From NCBI RefSeq assembly GCF_001430825.1, contig NZ_CP010535.1:186001-250000 (forward strand): a DNA stretch of 64,000 nucleotides, given 5' to 3'. Origin of the DNA: Sediminicola sp. YIK13. Lineage in GTDB: Bacteria; Bacteroidota; Bacteroidia; Flavobacteriales; Flavobacteriaceae. Under the pieces are notes generated by a model. It was not told the DNA's origin. It saw nothing but the letters and a program-made list of their open reading frames with translations, and ran no database searches. This document shows positions 1 to 7,112 of this stretch, in pieces. How positions within the stretch are numbered: position 1 is the first letter of the stretch; each line of letters begins with the position of its first letter. The translations under genes and the position numbers were made by a program.

Positions 1-822
1 GTAGCTGGGGTAATGTGGTTTGGCTTGTTGTTTTTTGCTGGTATTACCAGTTCTTTGGCTATGGGGACACCATGGATCGGTTTTATGAGGGACGAGTTTG
101 GTTGGGGCCAAAAAAAAGGAGCTTGGTCTTTTGGGGCATTGGCCCTGTTGATGGGGTTGCCCACCGTATTCTTTTTTCAAGAGGGCGTATTTGACGATTA
201 TGACTATTGGGGCGGTACCGTTAGCTTAGTAGTATTTGCGCTTTTTGAAGTTATTCTTTTTGCCTGGATCTTTGGTATGGAAAAAGGGTGGAAGGAAATA
301 AACATTGGGGCCGATATAAAGATCCCTTTGGTGTATAAGTTTATTATCAAATTTATTACTCCAGTATTGTTGGGTTGGGTCTTTTTGGCCAGTATTCCCA
401 ACATGGTGGATAGCATACTTCACAAGGATACGTATAATAACACTTCGTTTGCTGACGAGTTTTATGCAGAAAAGTTCAATAGTGATGGCACATCGTTGGG
501 AACTGTTGATGAAATGGAGCCGCATCAGGTTAAATTTTCCTTTGAAAATACCAGAAAACGGTATGACAAAGTGAAGGAGGTCTCTTTTGAGGAGAAATTT
601 ATCGATTATAGAACATATTCCTTCAAGGATGATCAGAGTGTCATTGTAAAAGTTGGAGATGTCGTAAAGCCCGGGGATGTGATTGCGAAGGGCTCGTTCA
701 TCAATAAAGTATTTTATAAGAACATAGGTAGATGCATGTTGCTTGCCATGTTTGCATTTATTGCATTTTTAGTATATTTAGCTTATAACAAACGCAGAAG
801 AGAGGGGAGGGCCACATTATGA
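1..822 (+). CDS. Sodium-dependent neurotransmitter/amino-acid symporter family (NSS), C-terminal part
   Basis: Partial: the reading frame is open to base 1, so the N-terminal half lies upstream. Seen: hydrophobic segments including the NSS signature-like stretch FFAGITSSLAMG, then a conserved GWGQKKGAWSFG loop, further membrane helices, an extended soluble region (roughly residues 140-235 of the visible part) and a last helix near the C terminus (LLAMFAFIAFLVYLAY) followed by a basic tail. In the family these are LeuT-fold Na+-coupled importers of amino acids or similar solutes in the inner membrane. The extended region between the last helices is unusual and its role is unknown. The stop codon overlaps the start of the next gene (ATGA), so the two are translationally coupled. 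The substrate cannot be told from sequence. Confidence 0.85.
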   Translation, partial: VAGVMWFGLLFFAGITSSLAMGTPWIGFMRDEFGWGQKKGAWSFGALALLMGLPTVFFFQEGVFDDYDYWGGTVSLVVFALFEVILFAWIFGMEKGWKEINIGADIKIPLVYKFIIKFITPVLLGWVFLASIPNMVDSILHKDTYNNTSFADEFYAEKFNSDGTSLGTVDEMEPHQVKFSFENTRKRYDKVKEVSFEEKFIDYRTYSFKDDQSVIVKVGDVVKPGDVIAKGSFINKVFYKNIGRCMLLAMFAFIAFLVYLAYNKRRREGRATL

Positions 823-974
823 ACACGTCAGCTTTAATTGTTATGTTTTTAGCCCAAGGAATTGTAATATTCTTTGCTGGATATTTTTTTTACAAGGTAT
901 TGACAACTCCGCCAAGGCCAGAGCCGGATTCATATTCTGATAATGACGATGTGGTGATCAGACAAGAAGAATAA
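819..974 (+). CDS. Single-helix small accessory subunit of the NSS symporter (MetS-like)
   Basis: A 51-residue protein starting MNTSALIVMFLAQG, with one membrane helix (about residues 4-27) ending in Gly-Tyr-Phe-Phe-Tyr and then a short acidic, proline-containing cytoplasmic-looking tail. Size, single helix and position directly behind an NSS transporter match the MetS-type small subunits described for MetPS methionine/alanine importers of actinobacteria; that this one forms a complex with the upstream transporter is inferred. The start ATG overlaps the upstream TGA by the ATGA arrangement, which supports both the start and coupled translation. Confidence 0.75.
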   Translation: MNTSALIVMFLAQGIVIFFAGYFFYKVLTTPPRPEPDSYSDNDDVVIRQEE

Positions 975-984
975 GGTAAACAAT

Positions 985-1863
985 TTGAGAAAAAAAGGTA
1001 AAACATCCCATTTTAAATTCAATAAAAAGGAACAGAATGGGTTGTTCTTTTTGCTTGCCATAATCATAGTACTGCAGGTAGGATACTTCTATCTAAAACT
1101 TAACCCCGCCACTAACGAAAGCTCTGTTGTAGTTGATAGGGATTTTCAAGAAAAAATCGAGGCCTTGAAGTCTAATCGGGATACCATTCGTACCTATCCT
1201 TTTAATCCAAACTTCATCAGTGACCATAAGGGCTATGTTCTGGGTCTTAGCGTTAAGGAAATAGATAGGCTTCATGCCTTTAGGGCTAAGGGCAAGTTTG
1301 TCAATTCTATTTCCGATTTTCAACAGGTAACACAAATTGATGATTCCTTGTTGACAAAGATTTCACCCTACTTTAAATTTCCAGAATGGACGAGGAAAAC
1401 AACAGCCAATTCGCCATCGGTCAATAGAAGCCGGGAGGACGCTTTCATACCCCAAAGGGCTATTGCGGTAAGGGATCTCAATACAGTTTCGGCCGAAGAG
1501 TTGAGAGTTGTGCGCGGAATAGGAGAAAAGCTGTCCGTGCGGATCGTAAAATTCAGAGATCGTTTGGGCGGCTTTTTGGAGGAAGGCCAATTGTATCATG
1601 TTTATGGCCTTGAGCAGGAGGTTGCGGATCGGGTATTGACGAGGTTTAAGCTGTTGAGCAAACCGACTATCTCAAAAATTAATATCAATACTGCCTCCAG
1701 TGATGAGTTGGCCCAGTTGATTTATATTCCCTATAAGTTATCCAGGTCCATCGTAGCTTTTCGAGAAGAAAATGGAGGGGTCACTAGTTTTGAGGAATTA
1801 ACAGAAATACAAGGTTTTCCTGCGGATAAGATTGATATAATTAAATTATATTTGTCATTATAA
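985..1863 (+). CDS. Membrane-anchored helix-hairpin-helix protein, ComEA-like
   Basis: 292 residues from a TTG start, 10 bases behind the preceding stop; no ATG gives a comparably complete N terminus. A basic N terminus leads into one membrane helix (about residues 19-36). The rest carries repeated helix-hairpin-helix modules: one near residues 95-135, one in the middle with VVRGIGEKLSVRIVKFRD, and one at the C terminus with the INTASSDELAQLIYI pattern. This architecture, an anchored DNA-binding HhH protein, resembles ComEA, which binds incoming DNA at the cell envelope during transformation. A role in DNA uptake is inferred from family only; several Bacteroidota HhH proteins of this layout are uncharacterised. 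The next gene begins 10 bases after the stop. Confidence 0.7.
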   Translation: MRKKGKTSHFKFNKKEQNGLFFLLAIIIVLQVGYFYLKLNPATNESSVVVDRDFQEKIEALKSNRDTIRTYPFNPNFISDHKGYVLGLSVKEIDRLHAFRAKGKFVNSISDFQQVTQIDDSLLTKISPYFKFPEWTRKTTANSPSVNRSREDAFIPQRAIAVRDLNTVSAEELRVVRGIGEKLSVRIVKFRDRLGGFLEEGQLYHVYGLEQEVADRVLTRFKLLSKPTISKININTASSDELAQLIYIPYKLSRSIVAFREENGGVTSFEELTEIQGFPADKIDIIKLYLSL

Positions 1864-1873
1864 AAAAAAAGAT

Positions 1874-3043
1874 ATGCAAAGTATGTACTTCACTGAAGAA
1901 CATCAACTATTTAGGCAGAGCCTAAAAGATTTTTTACAAAAAGAAGTTGTCCCCCACATAGATAAATGGGAAGAAAGCGGAACCATTGAAAGGTTTATCT
2001 GGAAGAAATTTGGCGATATGGGCTACTTTGGTCTAGCCACTCCAGAAGAGGATGGTGGATTAGGGTTGGACCTGTTTTATACGATTATCTTACTGGAAGA
2101 ATTACAAAAGGTAAATTCAGGAGGGTTTGCAGCAGCTATTTGGGCACATGCTTATTTGGCCATGACCCACTTGAACAAAGAAGCAGATACCAATATCAAG
2201 GAAAAGTATTTGAGACCAAGTGTTGACGGGGATAAAATTGGATGTTTGTGCATTACAGAGCCATTTGGTGGAAGTGATGTTGCAGCGATGCGTTCCACGG
2301 CTGTTAAGGAAGGTGATCATTATATCTTAAATGGCTCCAAAACTTTTATTACCAATGGAGTTTATGCGGACTATATGATCGTTGCGGCAAAAACAAACCC
2401 TTCTCTTGGAAATAAAGGAATTAGCATTTTTGTGGTGGATAGGCAGAGTGCAGGGGTCACGGCTAACAAATTAAATAAATTAGGTTGGCGTGCTTCGGAT
2501 ACGGCCGAAATAGCTTTCGATAATGTGAAAATACCAGTTGAGAACCTCATGGGTGAGGAAGATATGGGGTTTTCTTACATCATGGAGCATTTTGCCTTGG
2601 AGCGTCTGATTATGGGTGTCAATGCCCATGCAAGATCAGAACACGCTTTGGAATATACGTTAAATTATATGTCAGAAAGAGAGGCCTTCGGAAAGTCCAT
2701 AAATAAATTCCAGGCTTTAAGACATAGAATAGCTGATATGTATGGAGATATAGACATGTGTAAGGAATATAATTATTCTGTAGCCTATCGTCTGGATAAA
2801 GGGCAATACGTTGTCAAGGAAGCTACGATTTCTAAATTGAAATCCACTAAAGTGGCCGATGAGGTCGCCACTGAATGTTTACAATTTCTAGGAGGTTATG
2901 GATATATTGAGGATTATCCTATGGCCCGTAATTTTAGGGATAGTAGGTTAGGACCAATTGGTGGTGGCACCTCTGAAATACTCAGGGAAATTATCGCTAA
3001 AATGGTTATAGATAAAAAGGAATACAAGCCTGCCACAGTTTAG
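1874..3043 (+). CDS. Acyl-CoA dehydrogenase (glutaryl/isovaleryl/long-chain-like)
   Basis: 389 residues, normal length for the family: FAD-dependent alpha,beta-dehydrogenation of an acyl-CoA, electrons passing to electron-transfer flavoprotein. Seen: N-terminal helical domain, the flavin/substrate motif ITEPFGGSDVAAM (about 127-139), the beta-domain, and the C-terminal FLGGYGYIEDYP signature. The usual catalytic Glu position in the C-terminal signature is Gly here (IGGGTSE, 362-368), whereas a Glu sits in ALERL (E243), the position used as catalytic base in isovaleryl-CoA and long-chain dehydrogenases. This narrows the subfamily but not the exact substrate. MQS and MYF are two closely spaced possible starts (Met1, Met4). 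Confidence 0.85.
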   Translation: MQSMYFTEEHQLFRQSLKDFLQKEVVPHIDKWEESGTIERFIWKKFGDMGYFGLATPEEDGGLGLDLFYTIILLEELQKVNSGGFAAAIWAHAYLAMTHLNKEADTNIKEKYLRPSVDGDKIGCLCITEPFGGSDVAAMRSTAVKEGDHYILNGSKTFITNGVYADYMIVAAKTNPSLGNKGISIFVVDRQSAGVTANKLNKLGWRASDTAEIAFDNVKIPVENLMGEEDMGFSYIMEHFALERLIMGVNAHARSEHALEYTLNYMSEREAFGKSINKFQALRHRIADMYGDIDMCKEYNYSVAYRLDKGQYVVKEATISKLKSTKVADEVATECLQFLGGYGYIEDYPMARNFRDSRLGPIGGGTSEILREIIAKMVIDKKEYKPATV

Positions 3044-3066
3044 TGCTTATTTTTATTTGGAATTAG

Positions 3067-3097
3067 ATTGTCCAATTGAATTAAGTTACTATATTTG
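3067..3097 (+). promoter_or_regulatory. Bacteroidota-type promoter of rpsU
   Basis: A -7 element TATATTTG at 3090-3097 fits TAnnTTTG exactly, and a -33-like ATTG ends at 3070, 19 bases upstream. Transcription would start near 3102-3105, giving a leader of about 30 bases that contains the Shine-Dalgarno sequence. Confidence 0.65.
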
Positions 3098-3120
3098 CAG
3101 TCTTAAAAATCACAAAAGAG

Positions 3121-3127
3121 AGGAGGT
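3121..3127 (+). promoter_or_regulatory. Strong Shine-Dalgarno sequence of rpsU
   Basis: AGGAGGT, a seven-base match to the 16S rRNA anti-Shine-Dalgarno, lies 8 bases before the rpsU ATG. Other genes in this window lack such sites, as expected for Bacteroidota, where the anti-SD is normally held by bS21, bS18 and bS6. Its presence here fits autogenous control of bS21. Confidence 0.8.
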
Positions 3128-3135
3128 TAAAGCTT

Positions 3136-3330
3136 ATGTTAATTATACCAATTAAAGAAGGAGAGAATATAGATAGGCCGCTAAAGCGTTTCAAGCGAAA
3201 GTTTGATAAGACTGGTACTATGCGTCAGTTGAGAAAGCGTCAGGCGTTCAGTAAGCCTTCTGTAGAGCGTAGAGCTCAAGTTCAAAAAGCACAATATATC
3301 CAAGGTCTTAGAGATCAAGAGGAGATATAG
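3136..3330 (+). CDS. rpsU: Small ribosomal subunit protein bS21
   Basis: 64 residues beginning MLIIPIKEGENIDRPLKRFK, very basic, with the family pattern of a short N-terminal segment followed by two helices rich in Arg/Lys (KFDKTGTMRQLRKRQAF). Normal bS21 length. It binds the platform of the 30S subunit next to the 3' end of 16S rRNA; in Bacteroidota the C-terminal part helps sequester the anti-SD. The gene is monocistronic: its own promoter upstream, a strong intrinsic terminator 21 bases after the stop. The exceptional SD in front decides the start. Confidence 0.95.
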   Translation: MLIIPIKEGENIDRPLKRFKRKFDKTGTMRQLRKRQAFSKPSVERRAQVQKAQYIQGLRDQEEI

Positions 3331-3351
3331 TTCCTTGGAACAAGATAAGTT

Positions 3352-3386
3352 AGAGAATCCTGCCTATGGCGGGATTCTCTTTTTTT
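3352..3386 (+). terminator. Intrinsic terminator of rpsU
   Basis: A 12-bp stem (AGAGAATCCTGC with GCGGGATTCTCT, one G-T pair) closed by a 5-base loop, followed directly by a run of T. Confidence 0.9.
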
Positions 3387-3435
3387 ATGCTTAATCCTGT
3401 TAATAAAATGGTAATTTAGCTATTAAAGCTGACCT

Positions 3436-4326
3436 ATGTCGATTCCGTCCTTTTTGTCCTACCTTTCCTTGGAGCGGAAATACTCTCCCCATACAGTTAC
3501 TGCATATAAGGCCGATTTGGAAGAGTGGGCGTTGTTTTGTGCGGAAGAATTTTCATTAAAAGACATTGATAGCGCCAATTACAGCCTCATTAGAAGTTGG
3601 ATTGTGCGGTTGGTGGACTCTGGGATATCCAATAGAACGATCAATAGAAAAATAGCCTCTCTAAAGGCCTATTATAAGTTTTTGCTGCGCATTGGACAAA
3701 TAACTGCCAATCCGTTGGCGAAGCATACCGCTTTAAAAACCACAAAAAAAGTAGAGATACCATTTTCCGAATTGGAAATGGAAGCCGTGCTGCAGCAAAT
3801 ATCGTATGCCGATGATTTTGAAGGTGCAAGGGATAAGTTGATCGTGGCCCTCTTGTATACTACGGGGATGCGTAGGGCGGAAATGATCAATTTAAAGATA
3901 GGCAACGTGGATTTTTCCAGTATGACGCTTAAGGTTTTGGGGAAGCGCAACAAAGAGCGCATCCTGCCTTTGTTGTCTTCTACAAGGGAGTTGTTCATTC
4001 AGTATTTTGAGTATAGGGATGCCTTGGAAACTATTGAAGATGGGGAATTTGTCTTTTTGTCAAAGGCCGGTAATAAAATATATGAAACACTTGTTTATAG
4101 AATTATAAATCGGTATTTTAGAGAAGTGTCCTCTAAGGTAAAGAAGAGCCCGCATATATTAAGACACACATTTGCGACTCACTTGCTCAACAAGGGTGCG
4201 GATTTAAATTCGGTCAAAGAATTGTTGGGACATTCAAGTTTAGCCTCTACACAAGTTTACACCCATAATAGCATTGCCGAACTTAAAAAAGTACATTCAG
4301 CTTCCCATCCTAGGAACAAGAAGTAG
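3436..4326 (+). CDS. xerC: Tyrosine recombinase XerC
   Basis: 296 residues, the size of chromosomal Xer recombinases. N-terminal SAM-like core-binding domain (about 3-95) with the FLSYLSLERKYSPHTV start, then the catalytic domain. The full active-site set is visible: R146 in TTGMRR, K170 in LGKR, H240 and R243 in PHILRHTFATH, H266 in LLGHSS and nucleophile Y275 in TQVYTH. XerC acts with XerD at dif to resolve chromosome dimers. A stable place between rpsU and hpf, and no attachment repeats nearby, speak for the housekeeping enzyme rather than an integrase of a mobile element. Only 43 bases separate it from hpf, so the two are probably cotranscribed. Confidence 0.88.
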   Translation: MSIPSFLSYLSLERKYSPHTVTAYKADLEEWALFCAEEFSLKDIDSANYSLIRSWIVRLVDSGISNRTINRKIASLKAYYKFLLRIGQITANPLAKHTALKTTKKVEIPFSELEMEAVLQQISYADDFEGARDKLIVALLYTTGMRRAEMINLKIGNVDFSSMTLKVLGKRNKERILPLLSSTRELFIQYFEYRDALETIEDGEFVFLSKAGNKIYETLVYRIINRYFREVSSKVKKSPHILRHTFATHLLNKGADLNSVKELLGHSSLASTQVYTHNSIAELKKVHSASHPRNKK

Positions 4327-4369
4327 CACTTTATTCTTTTTTAATGTTTAATTTTTAAAATTTAGGCCT

Positions 4370-4672
4370 ATGAAAGTAAATGTTCAATCCGTTAATTTCA
4401 ATGCGGAAGGAAAGCTAATCGACTTTGTTCAATCCAGATTGAACAAGCTAGATCAATTTTACGACAAGATCATCAGTTCTGATGTCTACCTTAAGGTGGA
4501 GAATACAAGTTCCAAAGAAAATAAAATTGTTGAGATTAAGGTACATGTTCCCAAAGATCAATTTATAATAAAAAAGCAGTGTAAAACCTTCGAAGAGGCT
4601 GTGGATGTGGCATCTAGTTCGTTGGAAAGAAAATTGGTGAAACGCAAGGAAAAATTAAAAGCACAAGTTTGA
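4370..4672 (+). CDS. hpf: Short-form ribosome hibernation promoting factor / RaiA-like
   Basis: 100 residues with the family's start (MKVNVQSVNFNAEGKLIDFV), beta-alpha-beta-beta-beta-alpha pattern, central VEIKVHVPKDQFIIKK strand pair and a basic C-terminal helix (LERKLVKRKEKLK). No long C-terminal dimerisation domain, so it is the short type that binds the decoding and anticodon region of the 30S subunit in stationary phase. It follows xerC closely and precedes the tRNA-tuf operon. Confidence 0.88.
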   Translation: MKVNVQSVNFNAEGKLIDFVQSRLNKLDQFYDKIISSDVYLKVENTSSKENKIVEIKVHVPKDQFIIKKQCKTFEEAVDVASSSLERKLVKRKEKLKAQV

Positions 4673-4693
4673 TTAAAATTATTTAAAAAATGT

Positions 4694-4723
4694 TTTGAAT
4701 AATTAAAAAAACGTATACATTTG
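4694..4723 (+). promoter_or_regulatory. Promoter of the tRNA-tuf operon
   Basis: TTTG at 4694-4697, an 18-base spacer, then TACATTTG at 4716-4723, an exact TAnnTTTG -7 element. Transcription is expected to start around 4728-4731, about 45 bases before the first tRNA. Confidence 0.7.
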
Positions 4724-4724
4724 C

Positions 4725-4751
4725 AGTCCGTTAGAAATAGCGGGCTTTTTT
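4725..4751 (+). terminator. Hairpin plus T-run overlapping the tRNA-operon start site
   Basis: A 9-bp stem (AGTCCGTTA with TAGCGGGCT, two G-T pairs) closed by a GAAA tetraloop and followed by six T. Its left arm lies at the expected transcription start of the tRNA promoter. A transcript reading through from hpf would contain the whole hairpin and could stop here; one starting at the tRNA promoter would lack part of the left arm and escape. The structure is seen; the insulating role is inferred. Confidence 0.6.
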
Positions 4752-4775
4752 GTGAAAGAAAAAGGAAGTAAAAAG

Positions 4776-4849
4776 GCCGATGTAGCTCAGCTGGCTAGAG
4801 CAGCTGATTTGTAATCAGCAGGTCGTGGGTTCGAGTCCCTCTATCGGCT
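4776..4849 (+). tRNA. tRNA-Thr (anticodon TGT)
   Basis: Complete cloverleaf: acceptor GCCGATG/TATCGGC with one G-T pair, D-arm GCTC...GAGC, anticodon stem GCTGA/TCAGC with loop TTTGTAA, T-arm with TTCGAGT. CCA is not encoded. Reads ACA codons. First gene of the operon. Confidence 0.95.
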
Positions 4850-4873
4850 CTTAAGTTCTTAAAATATTGGTTT

Positions 4874-4955
<82 letters not shown>

Positions 4956-5019
4956 CAAAAAAGGCTTAAAGGGTCTTTGTATGAAAATACAGAACGTTTG
5001 TTTTTGAAATTATGAAATA

Positions 5020-5043
5020 AATTTTTAGGTTTGCCTAAAAATT
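5020..5043 (+). other. Perfect 10-bp stem-loop in the tRNA-Tyr/tRNA-Gly spacer
   Basis: AATTTTTAGG pairs with CCTAAAAATT around a TTTG loop. It ends 5 bases before tRNA-Gly. No T-run that would act as a terminator follows, so an RNA-processing signal in the tRNA precursor is more likely than transcription stop. Confidence 0.6.
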
Positions 5044-5048
5044 AAAAT

Positions 5049-5121
5049 GCGGGAGTAGCTCAGTTGGTAGAGCGTCAGCCTTCCAAGCTGAATGTCGCCG
5101 GTTCGAACCCGGTCTCCCGCT
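5049..5121 (+). tRNA. tRNA-Gly (anticodon TCC)
   Basis: Acceptor GCGGGAG/CTCCCGC, anticodon stem TCAGC/GCTGA with loop CTTCCAA, T-loop TTCGAAC. CCA is not encoded. Third gene of the operon. Confidence 0.95.
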
Positions 5122-5130
5122 CTAAATTTT

Positions 5131-5168
5131 AATTGCAAATAGCTCCTTTACTGGGGCTTTAGGCAATT
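5131..5168 (+). other. Stem-loop 1 in the tRNA-Gly/tRNA-Thr spacer
   Basis: Outer stem AATTGC/GCAATT and inner stem AGCTCC/GGGGCT (one G-T pair), separated by a four-by-four internal loop and closed by TTTACT. Confidence 0.5.
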
Positions 5169-5205
5169 GGGATTAAATGGACGAAATATTGAATATTTTG
5201 TTCAG

Positions 5206-5235
5206 AGCGAAGTCGGGATTAAACCCGTCAACGCT
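5206..5235 (+). other. Stem-loop 2 in the tRNA-Gly/tRNA-Thr spacer
   Basis: Outer stem AGCG/CGCT and inner stem CGGG/CCCG, again with a four-by-four internal loop, closed by ATTAAA. The same two-storey plan as the preceding stem-loop with unrelated sequence. Confidence 0.45.
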
Positions 5236-5259
5236 TTACTTTGAGTTTATGGTTATAGT

Positions 5260-5295
5260 TTTAAGTTTTGGTTATAACTGGCTATAAAACTTAAA
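5260..5295 (+). other. Stem-loop 3 just before tRNA-Thr
   Basis: Perfect 10-bp stem TTTAAGTTTT/AAAACTTAAA with a 16-base loop, ending 3 bases before the acceptor stem of the next tRNA. Probably a 5' processing structure. Confidence 0.5.
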
Positions 5296-5298
5296 GAC

Positions 5299-5370
5299 GC
5301 CGGTGTAGCTCAGGGGTAGAGCGTTTCCTTGGTAAGGAAGAGGTCATGAGTTCAAATCTCATCATTGGCT
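5299..5370 (+). tRNA. tRNA-Thr (anticodon GGT)
   Basis: Acceptor GCCGGTG/CATTGGC with two G-T pairs, anticodon stem TTTCC/GGAAG with loop TTGGTAA, T-loop TTCAAAT. Last tRNA before tuf. The order Thr-Tyr-Gly-Thr-tuf is the same as the thrU-tyrU-glyT-thrT-tufB operon of Escherichia coli. Confidence 0.93.
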
Positions 5371-5424
5371 CATTCAAGGCATAATTTGTACACTAATATA
5401 AACTAAGATTAAAATTCATTAAAC

Positions 5425-6612
5425 ATGGCAAAGGAAACTTTTGATCGTTCCAAACCGCACTTAAATATAGGTACTATTGGACACGTAGATCACGGTAAAA
5501 CTACATTAACTGCTGCTATTACAACTGTTTTGGCAAATGCAGGTCTTTCTGAAATGAGAAGTTTCGATTCTATCGATAACGCTCCTGAAGAAAAAGAAAG
5601 AGGTATTACTATCAACACATCACACGTAGAATATTCAACTGCAAACCGTCACTACGCTCACGTTGACTGTCCTGGTCACGCGGATTACGTAAAGAACATG
5701 GTTACTGGTGCTGCCCAAATGGACGGTGCTATATTGGTTGTTGCCGCTACAGATGGTCCAATGCCACAAACTCGTGAGCATATCCTTTTGGGTCGCCAGG
5801 TAGGTATTCCAAGGATTGTTGTATTCATGAACAAAGTGGATATGGTTGATGATGAGGAATTATTGGAACTTGTTGAGATGGAAGTACGTGAATTACTTTC
5901 TTTCTATGACTATGATGGTGACAATGGACCTGTAATCGCTGGTTCTGCATTAGGAGCACTTAACGGTGAGCAAAAATGGGTTGATACAGTAATGTCCTTG
6001 ATGGAAGCTGTTGATAGCTGGATTGAATTGCCAGAAAGAGATGTTGATAAGCCTTTCTTGATGCCTGTTGAAGATGTATTTACAATTACTGGTCGTGGAA
6101 CTGTTGCTACAGGTCGTATCGAAACAGGAGTTGCAAACACTGGAGATCCAGTAGAGATCATCGGAATGGGAGCTGAAAAATTAAATTCAACTGTTACTGG
6201 AGTAGAGATGTTCCGTAAGATCTTGGATAGAGGTGAAGCTGGTGATAACGTAGGTATCTTGTTAAGAGGTATTGAAAAATCACAGATCAAAAGAGGAATG
6301 GTTATCTGTAAGCCAGGTTCTGTTAAGCCACATGCTAAATTCAAAGCAGAGGTTTATGTTCTTAAAAAAGAAGAAGGTGGTCGTCACACACCATTCCATA
6401 ACAACTACCGTCCACAGTTCTACGTAAGAACCACTGACGTAACAGGAACTATCAATCTTCCTGATGGTGTTGAAATGGTAATGCCAGGTGATAACTTAAC
6501 TATTACTGTTGATTTATTGTCTCCGATCGCATTGAGTGTTGGTCTACGTTTCGCAATCCGTGAAGGTGGTAGAACAGTAGGTGCTGGTCAGGTTACTGAG
6601 ATTTTAGATTAA
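5425..6612 (+). CDS. tuf: Translation elongation factor Tu
   Basis: 395 residues, full length. GTPase that brings aminoacyl-tRNA to the ribosomal A site. Seen: P-loop GHVDHGKTT (about 19-27), switch I with [13 protein letters not shown]3 DCPGHADY, G4 NKVD, G5 SALG, followed by beta-barrel domains 2 and 3 ([28 protein letters not shown]). It sits 54 bases behind tRNA-Thr with no promoter of the TAnnTTTG type visible in between, so it is most likely read from the tRNA promoter as in the E. coli tufB operon. No second tuf copy lies in the window. Confidence 0.98.
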   Translation: MAKETFDRSKPHLNIGTIGHVDHGKTTLTAAITTVLANAGLSEMRSFDSIDNAPEEKERGITINTSHVEYSTANRHYAHVDCPGHADYVKNMVTGAAQMDGAILVVAATDGPMPQTREHILLGRQVGIPRIVVFMNKVDMVDDEELLELVEMEVRELLSFYDYDGDNGPVIAGSALGALNGEQKWVDTVMSLMEAVDSWIELPERDVDKPFLMPVEDVFTITGRGTVATGRIETGVANTGDPVEIIGMGAEKLNSTVTGVEMFRKILDRGEAGDNVGILLRGIEKSQIKRGMVICKPGSVKPHAKFKAEVYVLKKEEGGRHTPFHNNYRPQFYVRTTDVTGTINLPDGVEMVMPGDNLTITVDLLSPIALSVGLRFAIREGGRTVGAGQVTEILD

Positions 6613-6629
6613 TCACATTATAAATATTG

Positions 6630-6667
6630 CACTGAGGGTGTCCTGCTATGTGGGATACCTTTCAGTG
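6630..6667 (+). other. Long stem-loop between tuf and tRNA-Trp
   Basis: CACTGA/TCAGTG outer stem continuing into GGGTGTCC/GGATACCT with one bulged T; about 14 pairs and a 9-base apical loop. No T-run follows, so it does not look like a simple terminator; an RNase processing site that separates tuf mRNA from tRNA-Trp is a likely role. Confidence 0.6.
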
Positions 6668-6676
6668 TAAATATAA

Positions 6677-6749
6677 ACGGGTGTAGCTCAGTTGGTAGAG
6701 CACTGGTCTCCAAAACCAGGTGTCGGGAGTTCGAGTCTCTCCTCCCGTG
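6677..6749 (+). tRNA. tRNA-Trp (anticodon CCA)
   Basis: Starts with A and has discriminator G, as usual for tRNA-Trp. Acceptor ACGGGTG/CTCCCGT with one T-T mismatch, anticodon stem CTGGT/ACCAG with loop CTCCAAA, T-loop TTCGAGT. Lies between tuf and secE, an arrangement seen in several bacterial phyla. The 171 bases from here to secE hold no feature I can support. Confidence 0.93.
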
Positions 6750-6920
6750 CTAATGTTAAAAGGGAAAGTCTTAAATGACGGACCCGATATGGAAAATTAA
6801 ACAAGTGGGATAGGGTCTAAAAAGTAGTTCATTTATTAAGTCCTATTTTTTTCCCGAATCATAAAGAATGAAGTTGATAAACAGCCATTCTTATTAAAAC
6901 TATAGAAAACCTTTCACAGC

Positions 6921-7109
6921 ATGTTGACTTATATTAAGGAATCCGTTGAAGAGCTTAGAAACAATGTTACCCTGCCTCCAAGGGCTGAGTCATCAAATTT
7001 GATGGTAATAGTAGCAGTGTTTTCAATTATTTTTGCATTAGCTACATGGGGTGTTGATAGTCTTTTTGGAGAATTGATCCAATTGTATTTTACTAAAATA
7101 ATCAACTAA
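6921..7109 (+). CDS. secE: Preprotein translocase subunit SecE
   Basis: 62 residues: an amphipathic helix (IKESVEELRNNVTLPP) and one membrane helix (LMVIVAVFSIIFALATWGVDSLF), the minimal single-span SecE form. Subunit of the SecYEG channel in the inner membrane. Placement directly before nusG is the standard order. The next gene starts 3 bases after the stop. Confidence 0.92.
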   Translation: MLTYIKESVEELRNNVTLPPRAESSNLMVIVAVFSIIFALATWGVDSLFGELIQLYFTKIIN

Positions 7110-7112
7110 GTC

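Noticed and set aside
3436-4326. Tyrosine recombinase next to tRNA genes as integrase of a genomic island
   Set aside because: Sequence and length are those of chromosomal XerC, no attachment-site repeats at the tRNAs and only core genes around.
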